A stretch of 64,000 bases of DNA from Flavobacterium sp. FEMGT703F. Its GTDB lineage: Bacteria > Bacteroidota > Bacteroidia > Flavobacteriales > Flavobacteriaceae. The number at the start of each line of letters is the position of its first letter. The stretch's first letter is position 1. Below the pieces are notes generated by a model. It worked only from the letters and a program-made list of their open reading frames with translations. It was not told where the DNA came from and searched no databases. The translations under genes were made by a program, and so were the position numbers. Positions 17,577 to 27,059 of the stretch are shown here, piece after piece. Location: assembly GCA_002786385.1 (NCBI GenBank), contig PGCN01000008.1, positions 186,001 through 250,000 on the forward strand, written 5' to 3'.

Positions 17577-18146
17577 ATGAAAGTCTACACCAAAACCGGC
17601 GACACCGGAACTACCGCACTTTTCGGCGGCACCCGTGTCCCAAAACACCATATTCGCATCGAAAGCTACGGCACCGTCGACGAACTCAACTCACATATCG
17701 GCTTGATCCGCGACCAAGACATTAATGTTTTGTACAAAAATATATTGATTGAAGTGCAAGACCGTCTCTTCACCGTAGGTGCCATTTTGGCCACACCGCC
17801 GGAAAAGGAAACGCTGAAAAACGGACAACCGCGCTTAAACATCAACCGCATTTCTGAAGAAGACATTGCTTTTTTAGAAAATGAAATTGATGTAATGGAC
17901 ACGGCTTTGCCTCCTATGACACACTTTGTCTTACCCGGCGGTCATACTACCGTGTCATATTGTCACATTGCGCGCTGTGTCTGCCGCAGAGCGGAACGTT
18001 TAGCCGTACATTTACACGAAATAGAGCCTACCGACGAACAGGTAATTAAGTATTTAAACCGACTTTCTGACTACCTTTTTGTCTTGGCACGGAAGTTGTC
18101 CTTTGACCTGCAAGCTGAGGAAGTAAAATGGATTCCAAGGAAGTAG
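17577..18146 (+). CDS. Cob(I)alamin adenosyltransferase, PduO type
   Basis: The 189-residue protein begins MKVYTKTGDTGTTALFGGTR, the ATP-binding signature of PduO/MMAB-type adenosyltransferases, and has SYGTVDELNSHIG and later CRRAERLAV. It transfers adenosyl from ATP to cob(I)alamin to make coenzyme B12 in the cytoplasm. MeaB at 27060 serves the methylmalonyl-CoA mutase that uses that cofactor. The mRNA leader carries the AATTCCT array immediately before the ATG. Confidence 0.93.
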   Translation: MKVYTKTGDTGTTALFGGTRVPKHHIRIESYGTVDELNSHIGLIRDQDINVLYKNILIEVQDRLFTVGAILATPPEKETLKNGQPRLNINRISEEDIAFLENEIDVMDTALPPMTHFVLPGGHTTVSYCHIARCVCRRAERLAVHLHEIEPTDEQVIKYLNRLSDYLFVLARKLSFDLQAEEVKWIPRK

Positions 18147-18204
18147 GATTTAAGAGTGAAGCGTAATGATTTATGATGGTAGGTTTTATTTGTAAAATCA
18201 CTTC

Positions 18205-18239
18205 TAAAATCCAAAATCTCATTTCTTAAATCAACAATC
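18205..18239. repeat. Heptanucleotide-period array (5 units)
   Basis: The units are TAAAATC, CAAAATC, TCATTTC, TTAAATC, AACAATC, most ending in ATC. The array lies between the adenosyltransferase gene and the promoter of the DUF2795 gene. It resembles the AATC arrays at 15738 and 16610. Confidence 0.7.
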
Positions 18240-18281
18240 AGCCACGTTCTTACACTTACTTAAAAATAAATCAAAAAAAAC

Positions 18282-18312
18282 TTGACTTTTTCAGTATAAA
18301 ATTTATTTTTGC
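18282..18312 (+). promoter_or_regulatory. Promoter of DUF2795 gene
   Basis: TTG at 18282-18284 is followed after 19 bases by TATTTTTG (18304-18311), matching the Bacteroidetes -33/-7 consensus. The ATG is 22 bases further on. Confidence 0.7.
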
Positions 18313-18333
18313 ATAAACTAAAATCGACAGAAG

Positions 18334-18555
18334 ATGTATTGGACATTAGAATTGGCATCCTATTTAAGCGATGCACCTTGGCCAGCTACCAAAGATGAAC
18401 TTATCGACTATGCTATACGAACCGGAGCTCCACTGGAAGTAGTAGAGAATTTGCAATCGATAGAAGATGAGGGCGAAATTTACGAATCGATGGAAGAAAT
18501 TTGGCCGGATTATCCAACCGACGAAGATTACCTTTGGAACGAGGATGAATATTAA
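18334..18555 (+). CDS. DUF2795 protein, 73 residues, acidic
   Basis: The small protein starts MYWTLELASYLSDAPWPATK and matches the DUF2795 family in pattern (ELIDYAIRTGAPLEVVENL). The C-terminal third is strongly acidic (DEGEIYESMEEIWPDYPTDE). The function is unknown. The gene has its own promoter and terminator, so it is a single-gene unit, and the strong promoter suggests it is well expressed. Confidence 0.85.
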   Translation: MYWTLELASYLSDAPWPATKDELIDYAIRTGAPLEVVENLQSIEDEGEIYESMEEIWPDYPTDEDYLWNEDEY

Positions 18556-18577
18556 AAAAATAACAATCACAACCATG

Positions 18578-18605
18578 AAAAAAGTCCGATTAGGGCTTTT
18601 TTTTT
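18578..18605 (+). terminator. Terminator after DUF2795 gene
   Basis: AAAAAAGTCC (18578-18587) pairs with GGGCTTTTTT (18593-18602), with one G-T pair, around GATTA, and a T run follows. It lies 23 bases after the stop. Confidence 0.75.
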
Positions 18606-18712
18606 GTTTAAATTTGCACACTTAAAAAGTTAGAAGCATACGGTAAAATTAAAGTGCTATTCAATAGCCAATTCCCGCACTGCTAACCATCATTAAAATA
18701 AACAAACCCAAT

Positions 18713-21700
18713 ATGAGTTTAATTAACAGCATACTTAAAGTTTTTGTTGGCGACAAATCGCAAAAAGACGTCAAAGCCACACAACCATATATCAACAAAA
18801 TCAAAGCCTTAGAACCGGTTTTAGCCGCTTTGTCTCACGATGAATTAAGAGCCAAAACAGCCGAATTCAAAGCTAAAATCAAACAAGCCCGTGCCAAACA
18901 AGACGCGGAAATCGAAGCCAAAAAAGCAGAAGCCGAAAACACCGCAGACATCGACAAAAGAGAGGACCTGTACAACGCCATCGATGCCTTAGAAAAAGAA
19001 GCTTACGAAATCTCCGAAAAAGTATTGGACGAAATCCTACCGGAAGCTTTTGCTGTAGTGAAAGAAACGGCTCGTCGCTTTAAAGAAAATACCAGTATCA
19101 CAGTTACTGCTACCCCAAAAGACAGAGAACTTTCAGCTACAAAATCTTATATTACCTTAGACGGTGAAAATGCCGTTTGGGCCAACTCTTGGAACGCCGC
19201 CGGTAAAGAAATCACTTGGGACATGATCCACTACGACGTACAGTTGATTGGTGGTATTGTTTTACATCAAGGTAAAATTGCCGAAATGCAAACCGGGGAA
19301 GGAAAAACATTAGTAGCTACTTTGCCATTGTACTTGAACGCCTTAACCGGAAACGGTGTACACTTAGTAACGGTGAACGACTATTTAGCGAAACGTGATA
19401 GCACATGGAAAGCACCATTATTCGAGTTCCACGGATTAACGGTAGACTGTATCGACAACCACTCGCCTAACTCAGATGCTCGTAGAAAAGCCTACGAGGC
19501 AGATATCACTTACGGAACCAATAACGAATTCGGTTTCGACTACTTGCGCGATAACATGGCGCACTCTCCGGAAGATTTGGTGCAAAGAAAACACAACTAT
19601 GCTATCGTTGACGAGGTCGATTCTGTATTAATTGATGACGCCAGAACGCCGTTAATCATCTCCGGTCCGGTGCCAGATGGTGATCGCCATGAATTCAACG
19701 AACTCAAACCGAAAATCGAAAACTTATACAACTTACAACGCCAACTGGCCAACGGATTCTTAGCCGAAGCCAAGCGTTTAATCAAAGAAGGGAACAACAA
19801 AGAAGGTGGTTTCCAATTGTTAAGAGCCTATCGTGCCTTACCCAAAAACAAGGCTTTGATTAAGTTTTTGAGTGAAGAAGGCATCAAACAATTGCTTCAA
19901 AAAACCGAAAACGAATACATGCAAGACAACAACCGCAGAATGCCGGAAGTTGATGAAGCCATGTATTTTGTGATTGAAGAAAAAAACAACCAAGTAGAAT
20001 TAACCGACAACGGTATCAAATTCTTATCCAAAGATACTTCTGAAGATTTCTTCGTATTGCCGGATATCGGAACTGAAATTGCCAATATCGAAAAACAAAA
20101 TCTTGAAAAAGACAAAGAAGCGGAAGCCAAAGAAAGATTGTTCCAGGATTTCGGTGTAAAATCAGAAAGAATTCACACCCTTACCCAATTGCTTAAAGCG
20201 TATACCTTGTTTGAAAAAGACGTTGAATACGTTATCATGGACAACAAAATCCTTATCGTTGACGAGCAAACCGGACGTATTATGGACGGTCGTCGTTACT
20301 CTGACGGATTGCACCAAGCTATCGAAGCCAAAGAGCAAGTGACCATTGAAGCAGCCACCCAAACTTTTGCTACGATTACGTTGCAAAACTACTTCCGTAT
20401 GTACAGCAAATTATCGGGTATGACCGGAACTGCCGTAACGGAAGCCGGTGAGTTTTGGGAAATTTACAAATTAGACGTAGTAGAAATTCCAACCAATAGA
20501 GGTATTTCTCGTAAAGATAAAGAAGACTTAATCTACCGTTCCGTACGTGAAAAATTCAACGCCGTTATCGAAGATGTTACCCAATTGTCACAATCCGGTC
20601 GTCCGGTGTTGATTGGTACTACTTCGGTAGAAATTTCGGAATTGTTGAGCCGTATGTTGAAAATGCGTGGTGTTGCCCACAACGTATTGAACGCGAAAAT
20701 GCACAAAAAAGAAGCAGAAATCGTAGCCGAAGCGGGTAAACCGGGCGTAGTAACCATCGCCACCAACATGGCCGGTCGTGGTACGGATATTAAACTTACA
20801 CCTGAAGTAAAAGCCGCCGGAGGTTTGGCTATCATTGGTACGGAGCGTCACGATTCTCGTCGCGTTGACCGTCAGTTGCGCGGTCGTGCCGGTCGTCAGG
20901 GAGATCCGGGAAGTTCACAATTTTATGTGTCTTTGGAAGACAACTTGATGCGTTTGTTCGGTTCGGAAAGAGTCGCCAAAATCATGGACCGTATGGGATT
21001 GAAAGAAGGTGAAGTGATTCAGCATTCTATGATGACCAAGTCCATCGAACGCGCTCAGAAAAAAGTAGAAGAAAACAACTTCGGTACGCGTAAACGTTTG
21101 TTGGAATACGACGACGTAATGAATGCGCAACGTGAAGTGGTTTACAAACGTCGCCGTCACGCTTTGTTCGGAGAACGTTTGAAATTGGATATCGCTAACA
21201 TGATGTACGACACTTGTGAGGTAATTGTAGGCGATAACAAAGCGCGCAACGATTTCAAGAATTTTGAATTCGAATTGATTCGCTACTTCTCGATTACTTC
21301 TCCGGTAACACAAGCTGAGTTTGAAAAACTTTCCGAAATGGAAATCACCGGAAAAGTGTACAAAGCAGCCTCAACCTATTACACTGAAAAAACCGAAAGA
21401 AGTGCTCGAGAAGCCTTCCCAATTATAGCCGACGTGTACCAAAGAGAAGGCAATACGTTTGAGCGAATTGTAGTGCCGTTTTCTGATGGAATCAAATCCT
21501 TGAACGTAGTAACCGACTTGAAAAAAGCCTACGAATCCAACGGAGCGCAATTGGTAGCCGATTTTGAGAAAAACATCACCTTAGCCATCGTAGACGAAGC
21601 TTGGAAAAAGCACTTGCGCAAAATGGATGAGTTGAAAACTTCGGTACAATTAGCCGTTCACGAGCAAAAAGATCCGTTGTTGATTTACAAATTAGAAGCT

Positions 21701-22057
21701 TTCAAATTGTTCCGTAACATGCTAGACGGCGTGAACAAAGAAGTGATTTCGTTCTTATTCAAAGGCGATTTACCGCAGCAAAACCAGAACATTCAAGAAG
21801 CGCGTCAGGTTCGTGAAAAACAAAACTACACGGAAAGCAAAGACGAAATCGAGAGCAGCGAAAGTGCTAATCGCGAGGCCGGTCAAACGCAACAACGTCC
21901 GCAAGTAACTGAAACCATTGTTAGAGAAACACCAAAAATCAATCGCAATGACAATGTTACTATCAAACACGTAATGAGCGGTAAAACCGAAACCATGAAA
22001 TACAAAAAAGCCGAAGGCATGTTAGCCACCGGCGAATGGGTTTTGGTGAATGACTAA
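18713..22057 (+). CDS. secA: SecA preprotein translocase ATPase
   Basis: The 1114-residue motor drives export through SecYEG. It has the P-loop [14 protein letters not shown] near 190, [16 protein letters not shown], and GRGTDIKLT / [15 protein letters not shown] in the second motor half. It is longer than E. coli SecA, as is usual in Bacteroidetes, with extra sequence in the motor (around 365-480). The C-terminus ends [14 protein letters not shown], and the Cys-rich zinc-binding tail of proteobacterial SecA is absent. A TAAATTTG box at 18609-18616 may be its -7 element. A terminator follows at 22080. Confidence 0.98.
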   Translation: MSLINSILKVFVGDKSQKDVKATQPYINKIKALEPVLAALSHDELRAKTAEFKAKIKQARAKQDAEIEAKKAEAENTADIDKREDLYNAIDALEKEAYEISEKVLDEILPEAFAVVKETARRFKENTSITVTATPKDRELSATKSYITLDGENAVWANSWNAAGKEITWDMIHYDVQLIGGIVLHQGKIAEMQTGEGKTLVATLPLYLNALTGNGVHLVTVNDYLAKRDSTWKAPLFEFHGLTVDCIDNHSPNSDARRKAYEADITYGTNNEFGFDYLRDNMAHSPEDLVQRKHNYAIVDEVDSVLIDDARTPLIISGPVPDGDRHEFNELKPKIENLYNLQRQLANGFLAEAKRLIKEGNNKEGGFQLLRAYRALPKNKALIKFLSEEGIKQLLQKTENEYMQDNNRRMPEVDEAMYFVIEEKNNQVELTDNGIKFLSKDTSEDFFVLPDIGTEIANIEKQNLEKDKEAEAKERLFQDFGVKSERIHTLTQLLKAYTLFEKDVEYVIMDNKILIVDEQTGRIMDGRRYSDGLHQAIEAKEQVTIEAATQTFATITLQNYFRMYSKLSGMTGTAVTEAGEFWEIYKLDVVEIPTNRGISRKDKEDLIYRSVREKFNAVIEDVTQLSQSGRPVLIGTTSVEISELLSRMLKMRGVAHNVLNAKMHKKEAEIVAEAGKPGVVTIATNMAGRGTDIKLTPEVKAAGGLAIIGTERHDSRRVDRQLRGRAGRQGDPGSSQFYVSLEDNLMRLFGSERVAKIMDRMGLKEGEVIQHSMMTKSIERAQKKVEENNFGTRKRLLEYDDVMNAQREVVYKRRRHALFGERLKLDIANMMYDTCEVIVGDNKARNDFKNFEFELIRYFSITSPVTQAEFEKLSEMEITGKVYKAASTYYTEKTERSAREAFPIIADVYQREGNTFERIVVPFSDGIKSLNVVTDLKKAYESNGAQLVADFEKNITLAIVDEAWKKHLRKMDELKTSVQLAVHEQKDPLLIYKLEAFKLFRNMLDGVNKEVISFLFKGDLPQQNQNIQEARQVREKQNYTESKDEIESSESANREAGQTQQRPQVTETIVRETPKINRNDNVTIKHVMSGKTETMKYKKAEGMLATGEWVLVND

Positions 22058-22079
22058 ATAAAGTAAGCCTACAAATAAC

Positions 22080-22113
22080 AATCCTCAACAGTTACTACTG
22101 TTGGGGATTTTTT
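22080..22113 (+). terminator. Terminator after secA
   Basis: AATCCTCAACAG (22080-22091) pairs with CTGTTGGGGATT (22098-22109), with one G-T pair, and is followed by TTTT. It begins 23 bases past the secA stop. A TACATTTG box (22115-22122) right after it may be the -7 element of the next gene. Confidence 0.85.
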
Positions 22114-22141
22114 ATACATTTGAAAATACACAAAGAACATT

Positions 22142-22732
22142 ATGAAACTAAAAGTACTGTCATTATTTTTATTATTAAGTGCTAGGGCATTCGGACAAAC
22201 CTCAAAATTCAGTGTTGAAGCCGCTTATCCTATTCCGGTTGATAACAATTTTTTAGGTGAAAATTATCAAGGAATAGCCGATTTAGGATTGAAATACAAA
22301 ATCAAGAATTTAGAAGTAATCAATATCGGAGTTTCAGTCAACGGATCGGTGTTTACCTATAATGACACTAAATTTTTTCCGCTGGCAGATGAAAATTTGA
22401 GTTTTAAAACCACTTTATATATGATTCAGCCAAGGGCGTTTGCCGAACTTAATTTAAAAAAAGTGACTAAAATTCATCCTATGGTTGGTATTGGTTATAC
22501 CATTTTACAAGCCAAAACCACGTTTGATTCCCAAACGGAAATATCCGATTACAACAGTTCCCAAAGTGGTTTAAATTTCACTATCGGACTTTCTTATGAT
22601 GTATTTACTAAGTTTTATGTGTTTGGTAATTATGAATATATTTCTCTTAGTAATGTTGATGCTGATGTCCCTAAAACCACCTATAACACTAAAATTAACC
22701 TTGTTAAGTTAGGCCTCGGTTTAAGATTTTAA
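22142..22732 (+). CDS. Outer-membrane beta-barrel protein
   Basis: The 196-residue protein has a signal peptide (MKLKVLSLFLLLSARAFGQ) and then alternating hydrophobic/polar strands ending in a C-terminal strand LVKLGLGLRF with terminal Phe, the outer-membrane insertion signal. The pattern fits an eight-stranded OmpA/OmpW-like barrel. The function is unknown. It is two bases upstream of a second exported protein, forming an operon. Confidence 0.8.
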   Translation: MKLKVLSLFLLLSARAFGQTSKFSVEAAYPIPVDNNFLGENYQGIADLGLKYKIKNLEVINIGVSVNGSVFTYNDTKFFPLADENLSFKTTLYMIQPRAFAELNLKKVTKIHPMVGIGYTILQAKTTFDSQTEISDYNSSQSGLNFTIGLSYDVFTKFYVFGNYEYISLSNVDADVPKTTYNTKINLVKLGLGLRF

Positions 22733-22734
22733 CT

Positions 22735-23316
22735 ATGAAACTAAAACACCTTTCAATCCTATTCTTTTTTGTGGTTGTCAACGCCTATTCACAAAGTGCA
22801 ACAACTTTAAAATCGGCTATGCAACAACTTTACGAAGCCAATTATTTAATGGATTTTGAGACCATAGCGCAATTGTCTTATCCCAATATGGTGGAAAAAA
22901 CCGGAAAAGAAGCCTTCCTGGAACAAACCGAACAATTTTACGAAAATGATACCTATAGACAGCGTTATCAATTGCAGACAGTGCCTTTCCAATTCGGACC
23001 GATAACAAAAATTGGAAACCAATGGTTTTGCGTGGTTACTGTTCGAATCCCTAAACGATATTTCTTCGAAGAAAAACTAACCGAAGAAAAGGCCGCAGAA
23101 AAAAGAACTTGGTTACAGAGGGTTAACCAAACCAAAGATGTGATTTTTGAACCAAATCGCAATAGTTTTAACGTCAAAATGATAGCTACATTCATAGCTG
23201 TTTACAATGAAAACACTAACGGCAATTGGCGCTTTTTCAATTTTGATTTTACAGAACAAAAAACCACATTCGAGCAGTTGTTTGACGAAACTGTGATCAA
23301 ACAGTTGAAACTATAA
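22735..23316 (+). CDS. Exported protein of unknown function
   Basis: The 193-residue protein has a signal peptide (MKLKHLSILFFFVVVNAYS) and a soluble mixed alpha/beta domain that starts LKSAMQQLYEANYLMDFETI, reminiscent of small NTF2-like or nuclear-transport-factor folds, though I cannot confirm a family. It lies two bases after the beta-barrel gene. It overlaps the convergent oxidase gene by six bases at its 3' end. Confidence 0.7.
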   Translation: MKLKHLSILFFFVVVNAYSQSATTLKSAMQQLYEANYLMDFETIAQLSYPNMVEKTGKEAFLEQTEQFYENDTYRQRYQLQTVPFQFGPITKIGNQWFCVVTVRIPKRYFFEEKLTEEKAAEKRTWLQRVNQTKDVIFEPNRNSFNVKMIATFIAVYNENTNGNWRFFNFDFTEQKTTFEQLFDETVIKQLKL

Positions 23317-24714
23317 TTCATCCGGAAATATCTTCCCGGGATTCAATACATTGTTCGGATCGAAAACCCTTTTGATGCTTTCCATCAATTCCAGATGCGT
23401 TCGGGTAAAGGCAATATCCATAAAATTCTTTTGCACATAACCAATACCGTGTTCACCGGACAAAGTGCCTTTTAAAGAAACAGTCAGTTCAAATATTTCG
23501 CGGATACCGATAGGCACTTGAGTTTTCCAATGGTCATCGGTCATATCACCTTTAATGATATTCACGTGCAAATTCCCATCGCCGGCGTGGCCGTAGCAAA
23601 CCGTTTGAAAACCGTACTTCGCTCCTATCTTTTTTATGCCACTCAGTAATTCAGGTAACATATATCTTGGAACAACCGTATCTTCTTCTTTGTAAACCGA
23701 ATTCGATTTTACAGCTTCCGCTACTGAACGACGCAATTTCCACAAAGCATTTTTTTGGTCTTCAGTGTCGGCAAACAAGACTTCGTCGATTTCAAATTGC
23801 TCCACCACCGTCATGATTTTTTCGGCTTCCAGCATTAAGATTTCAGGATAATTACCGTCGACTTCAATCAGCAAATGTGCTTGAACATTGTCGTTTACAC
23901 TAACATTGATATTGTCATGGTATTTTAATGTCCAATCGATGGCATCGCGCTCCATAAATTCTAAAGCACTCGGCACTATACCCGCTCTGAAAATAGCCGA
24001 AACGGCTTCGCAGGCTTCATGGGCTTTGTAAAACGGAACCAACATCAACACATTATGACTGTTTTGAGGCAAAAGTTTCAACACAGCTTTAGTGATAACG
24101 CCCAAAGTACCTTCGCTGCCTACCATGAGTTGCGTTAGGTTATAACCGGTAGAGTTTTTCAAGGTATTGGCGCCAGTCCAAATGATTTCGCCATTAGGTA
24201 AAACCACTTCTAAATTCAACACATAATCTTTGGTCACTCCGTACTTCACCGCTCGAGCGCCACCGGAATTTTCGGCGATGTTACCACCTATCCAACAACT
24301 GCCCATACTGCTCGGGTCGACCGGATAAAACAAGCCCTTTTCAGCCACAGCTTCTCGCAAAACTTGGGTAATTACAGCCGGCTCAACCGTAACTTGTAAA
24401 TTGAGTTCATCAATTTCGATGATTTTATTTAAACGTTCGGTCGACAAGCCGATGCCTTCGTAAATACTCAAAGCACCGCCGCTTAAACCGGTTCTCGCGC
24501 CTATCGGTGTAGTGGGAATTTTATAATCGTTGGCGACTTTAAGCACCGCTGCAATTTCCCGGGCATTGGCCGGTTTAACGACTACATTAGGCGGAAACAC
24601 GTAGTCTTCGGTTTCATCGTGACCGTAATGGTTACGGGTTTCTATATCTGTAAAAATATAATTCTCGCCTACTATGGCGGTGAGTTTCTGAATAATTTCG
24701 GGTTGAAGTGACAT
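23311..24714 (-). CDS. FAD-linked oxidase, GlcD / D-lactate dehydrogenase-like
   Basis: I use the ATG at 24714 (MSLQPEIIQKLTAIVG) rather than 24723. The 467-residue flavoprotein has the FAD-binding type-4 region (PTTPIGARTGLSGGALSIY, then GSCWIGGNIAENSGGARA and GSEGTLGVITKAVLKLLP) and the C-terminal FAD-oxidase domain ending LSGEHGIGYVQKNFMD and NPGKIFP. It oxidises a 2-hydroxyacid such as glycolate or D-lactate at the membrane, with electrons passed on. GlcE/GlcF subunits are not seen nearby, so it may act alone. Confidence 0.9.
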   Translation of the reverse strand: MSLQPEIIQKLTAIVGENYIFTDIETRNHYGHDETEDYVFPPNVVVKPANAREIAAVLKVANDYKIPTTPIGARTGLSGGALSIYEGIGLSTERLNKIIEIDELNLQVTVEPAVITQVLREAVAEKGLFYPVDPSSMGSCWIGGNIAENSGGARAVKYGVTKDYVLNLEVVLPNGEIIWTGANTLKNSTGYNLTQLMVGSEGTLGVITKAVLKLLPQNSHNVLMLVPFYKAHEACEAVSAIFRAGIVPSALEFMERDAIDWTLKYHDNINVSVNDNVQAHLLIEVDGNYPEILMLEAEKIMTVVEQFEIDEVLFADTEDQKNALWKLRRSVAEAVKSNSVYKEEDTVVPRYMLPELLSGIKKIGAKYGFQTVCYGHAGDGNLHVNIIKGDMTDDHWKTQVPIGIREIFELTVSLKGTLSGEHGIGYVQKNFMDIAFTRTHLELMESIKRVFDPNNVLNPGKIFPDEL

Positions 24715-24787
24715 GGTATACAATTGAGAAGTAAATATAATTTATTTCACAGAGATACACAAAGAAGTAGAGAGATTCACAGAGAAA

Positions 24788-26005
24788 TCAAAGTGTCTTT
24801 TTGCTTTTCAGATTAGGCAGAAAATAACAAATAATGCCAATTAGAGGCAAGAAAGAACACACATGATAGACGTATTGAATAGAAGTGGCGTCGGCCAAAT
24901 TACCAAGCAAAGCCGAACCCAAAGCGCCCATACCAAAAGCAAAACCATAGAATAAGCCCGAAACCATGCCCAGCTTTTTAGGCAACAGTTCTTGGGCATA
25001 GACTAAAATGGCCGGGAAAGCCGAGGAAATGATAATACCGATAACCACCATCAACACATCGGTCCAAAATAAATTCACATAAGGCAACAACAAGGCAAAG
25101 GGCGCCGCACCGAAAACCGAAAGCCAAATCACATACTTGCGTCCGATTTTATCGCCTAAAGGTCCTCCCAAAATGGTGCCGACAGCATATGCTATGAGGT
25201 AAATAAACATATGGAATTGGGCCTCTTTGATGGACAAGTGAAACTTATCAATGATGTAAAAAGTGTAGTAAGAAGACAAACTAGCCGAATAGAAAAACTT
25301 GGAAAAAATCACGATTAACAAAATGGCAATCGACACTTGAACTTTACGTTTGGGCAGGTTGTGTAAGTTGATAAACGGCTGCACTTTGTTTTTTCGGTAC
25401 ACCAAATGATCGCGGTACCAAAAGGCAATTTTGCTGATGATGGCCAAGCCAATCATAGCGGCTATGATAAACCAAAGGATGTGCATTTGTCCGTGCGGAA
25501 CCACTATTAAAGCCACGAGTAACGGCCCTAAAGCGGTGCCGAAATTACCGCCGACTTGGAAAATCGATTGCGCCAAACCACGTTTCCCACCGGAGGCTAA
25601 ATTAGAGATGCGTGCCGATTCGGGGTGGAAAATCGATGAACCCGTGCCGATGAAAACTACGGAAAGTAAAATCCAGTAAAAATTATCGGCAAAAGACAGT
25701 GAAACGATACCCGCTATGGAAAACAACATCCCGTAAATTTGGGAGAACGGTTTCGGATGTTTGTCGGTATAATAACCAACAAGCGGTTGGAAAATAGAAG
25801 CTGAGAATTGAAACGCAAACGTAATCAAACCGATTTGGGAAAAAGAAAGATTGTACTTTTCTTTTAAAATGGGATAGACCGACGGAATGATAGCCTGAAT
25901 CAAATCGTTGAGCAAATGGGCAAAACTGATGGCAAATAAGATAGAGTAAACCGTTTTTTGGGCTAACTCTTTATTTTTGGTTGAAACATTTACGATGGAA
26001 TCCAT
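24788..26005 (-). CDS. MFS transporter, Fsr (fosmidomycin resistance) family-like
   Basis: The 405-residue transporter has about twelve hydrophobic segments. Its N-terminal half (SFAHLLNDLIQAIIPSVYP, then GYYTDKHPKPFSQIYGM and GTGSSIFHPESARIS) is typical of the Fsr family. The name reflects homologues; the natural substrate is unknown. Its start lies one base after the stop of the AEC transporter gene, so the two form an operon. This organism has an HMG-CoA synthase at 54004, so resistance to an inhibitor of the non-mevalonate pathway is an unlikely main role. Confidence 0.85.
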   Translation of the reverse strand: MDSIVNVSTKNKELAQKTVYSILFAISFAHLLNDLIQAIIPSVYPILKEKYNLSFSQIGLITFAFQFSASIFQPLVGYYTDKHPKPFSQIYGMLFSIAGIVSLSFADNFYWILLSVVFIGTGSSIFHPESARISNLASGGKRGLAQSIFQVGGNFGTALGPLLVALIVVPHGQMHILWFIIAAMIGLAIISKIAFWYRDHLVYRKNKVQPFINLHNLPKRKVQVSIAILLIVIFSKFFYSASLSSYYTFYIIDKFHLSIKEAQFHMFIYLIAYAVGTILGGPLGDKIGRKYVIWLSVFGAAPFALLLPYVNLFWTDVLMVVIGIIISSAFPAILVYAQELLPKKLGMVSGLFYGFAFGMGALGSALLGNLADATSIQYVYHVCSFLPLIGIICYFLPNLKSKKTL

Positions 26006-26006
26006 T

Positions 26007-26918
26007 TTAAAAACTAATTAAAAGATAATACCAGAAAGCGAGTGACAGGAACGACAAAGGAATGCCGACGCCTACCATCATGCTGCTGAGTTTGGGTTTG
26101 AGTCCGTAGTTAGAAGCCAAAATAGCTCCGGTAATCATAGGTGCCATGGCCGATTCTAAGATAGAAGCGTCTACCGTTATGCCTTTACCTCCCAAGATAA
26201 TTCGGTACAATACAAAGAAAAAAGCCGGCGTAAGGAATAGCTTGAAAAACAATCCGAGGCTCAAGAATTTCCAATGGCGACTATGACGGTCAATTTTAAG
26301 CTGTAATCCAACAGAGACTAAGGCCACCGGAGTAACTGTAGCACCCAATTTCATGAAAACACTTTGAATATTATTGTGAAAATCGAAGTGCAAAACATTC
26401 ATCACACAAGCCAAGACAAAGGCAATAAAAGGCGGAAAGAAAATGATTTTTTTAAGGATGTCACTCCCTTTTGAAGCGCCTTTGGCAAATATTCCGGCGG
26501 TAATGATACCCAAAGTGGCCATCACTACAAAAGAACCCGGTTGGTCAACAATAATCGCAGTTTTAAGCCCCTCTTCCCCATACAACGCTTGAATAATGGG
26601 AAAGCCTACAAAAGAAGTATTACCTAAACCGCCAGTAATGATGAGACAGCCGATTAAGCGATTGGACCAGCCCATTTTTTTCCCTAAGGTGTAGAAAAAA
26701 GCAAAAGACAGTAAAAAACCAATCCATGCAATTCCCAATGGATAGAGCAAATCGGTGGTAACTGAAACTTTAGGAATATAGTATAACGCCAAAGCCGGCA
26801 AAGCCACATAAATAACAAATTGGTTTAGGGCCAGATATCCGTTTTTAGGAAAAGACGCAACACTTTGAAGGGCTAAACCCATAATCAAACTCAGAAAAAC
26901 TAAAAGAATGTTGTCCAT
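26007..26918 (-). CDS. AEC-family (auxin efflux carrier-like) transporter
   Basis: The 303-residue membrane protein has about ten hydrophobic segments, with the AEC-type inverted repeat and the conserved GGLGNTSFVGFPI region, and MAPMITGAILASNYGL in the second half. Bacterial members export or import malate or other carboxylates. It is the first gene of a two-gene operon with the Fsr-like MFS transporter. Confidence 0.85.
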   Translation of the reverse strand: MDNILLVFLSLIMGLALQSVASFPKNGYLALNQFVIYVALPALALYYIPKVSVTTDLLYPLGIAWIGFLLSFAFFYTLGKKMGWSNRLIGCLIITGGLGNTSFVGFPIIQALYGEEGLKTAIIVDQPGSFVVMATLGIITAGIFAKGASKGSDILKKIIFFPPFIAFVLACVMNVLHFDFHNNIQSVFMKLGATVTPVALVSVGLQLKIDRHSRHWKFLSLGLFFKLFLTPAFFFVLYRIILGGKGITVDASILESAMAPMITGAILASNYGLKPKLSSMMVGVGIPLSFLSLAFWYYLLISF

Positions 26919-27059
26919 TCAGCCGTTGGAATTATTTTGCAAAGGAACGGCAAAAAAAGGAAAACCATTCTAATCAATCGCTAAAGGTTTCTTAAAAAAT
27001 GATTCGGGAAGTTTATCCCACATTTTTTATTTTACTAATTTTACCCAAACGATTTTCCT

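Noticed and set aside
18578..18605. ATGAAAAAAGTCCG read as a start of a short peptide
   Set aside because: The sequence is the arm of a terminator hairpin.
20915..21313. 132-residue minus-strand frame within secA
   Set aside because: It is antisense to conserved SecA motifs and has shadow-like composition.
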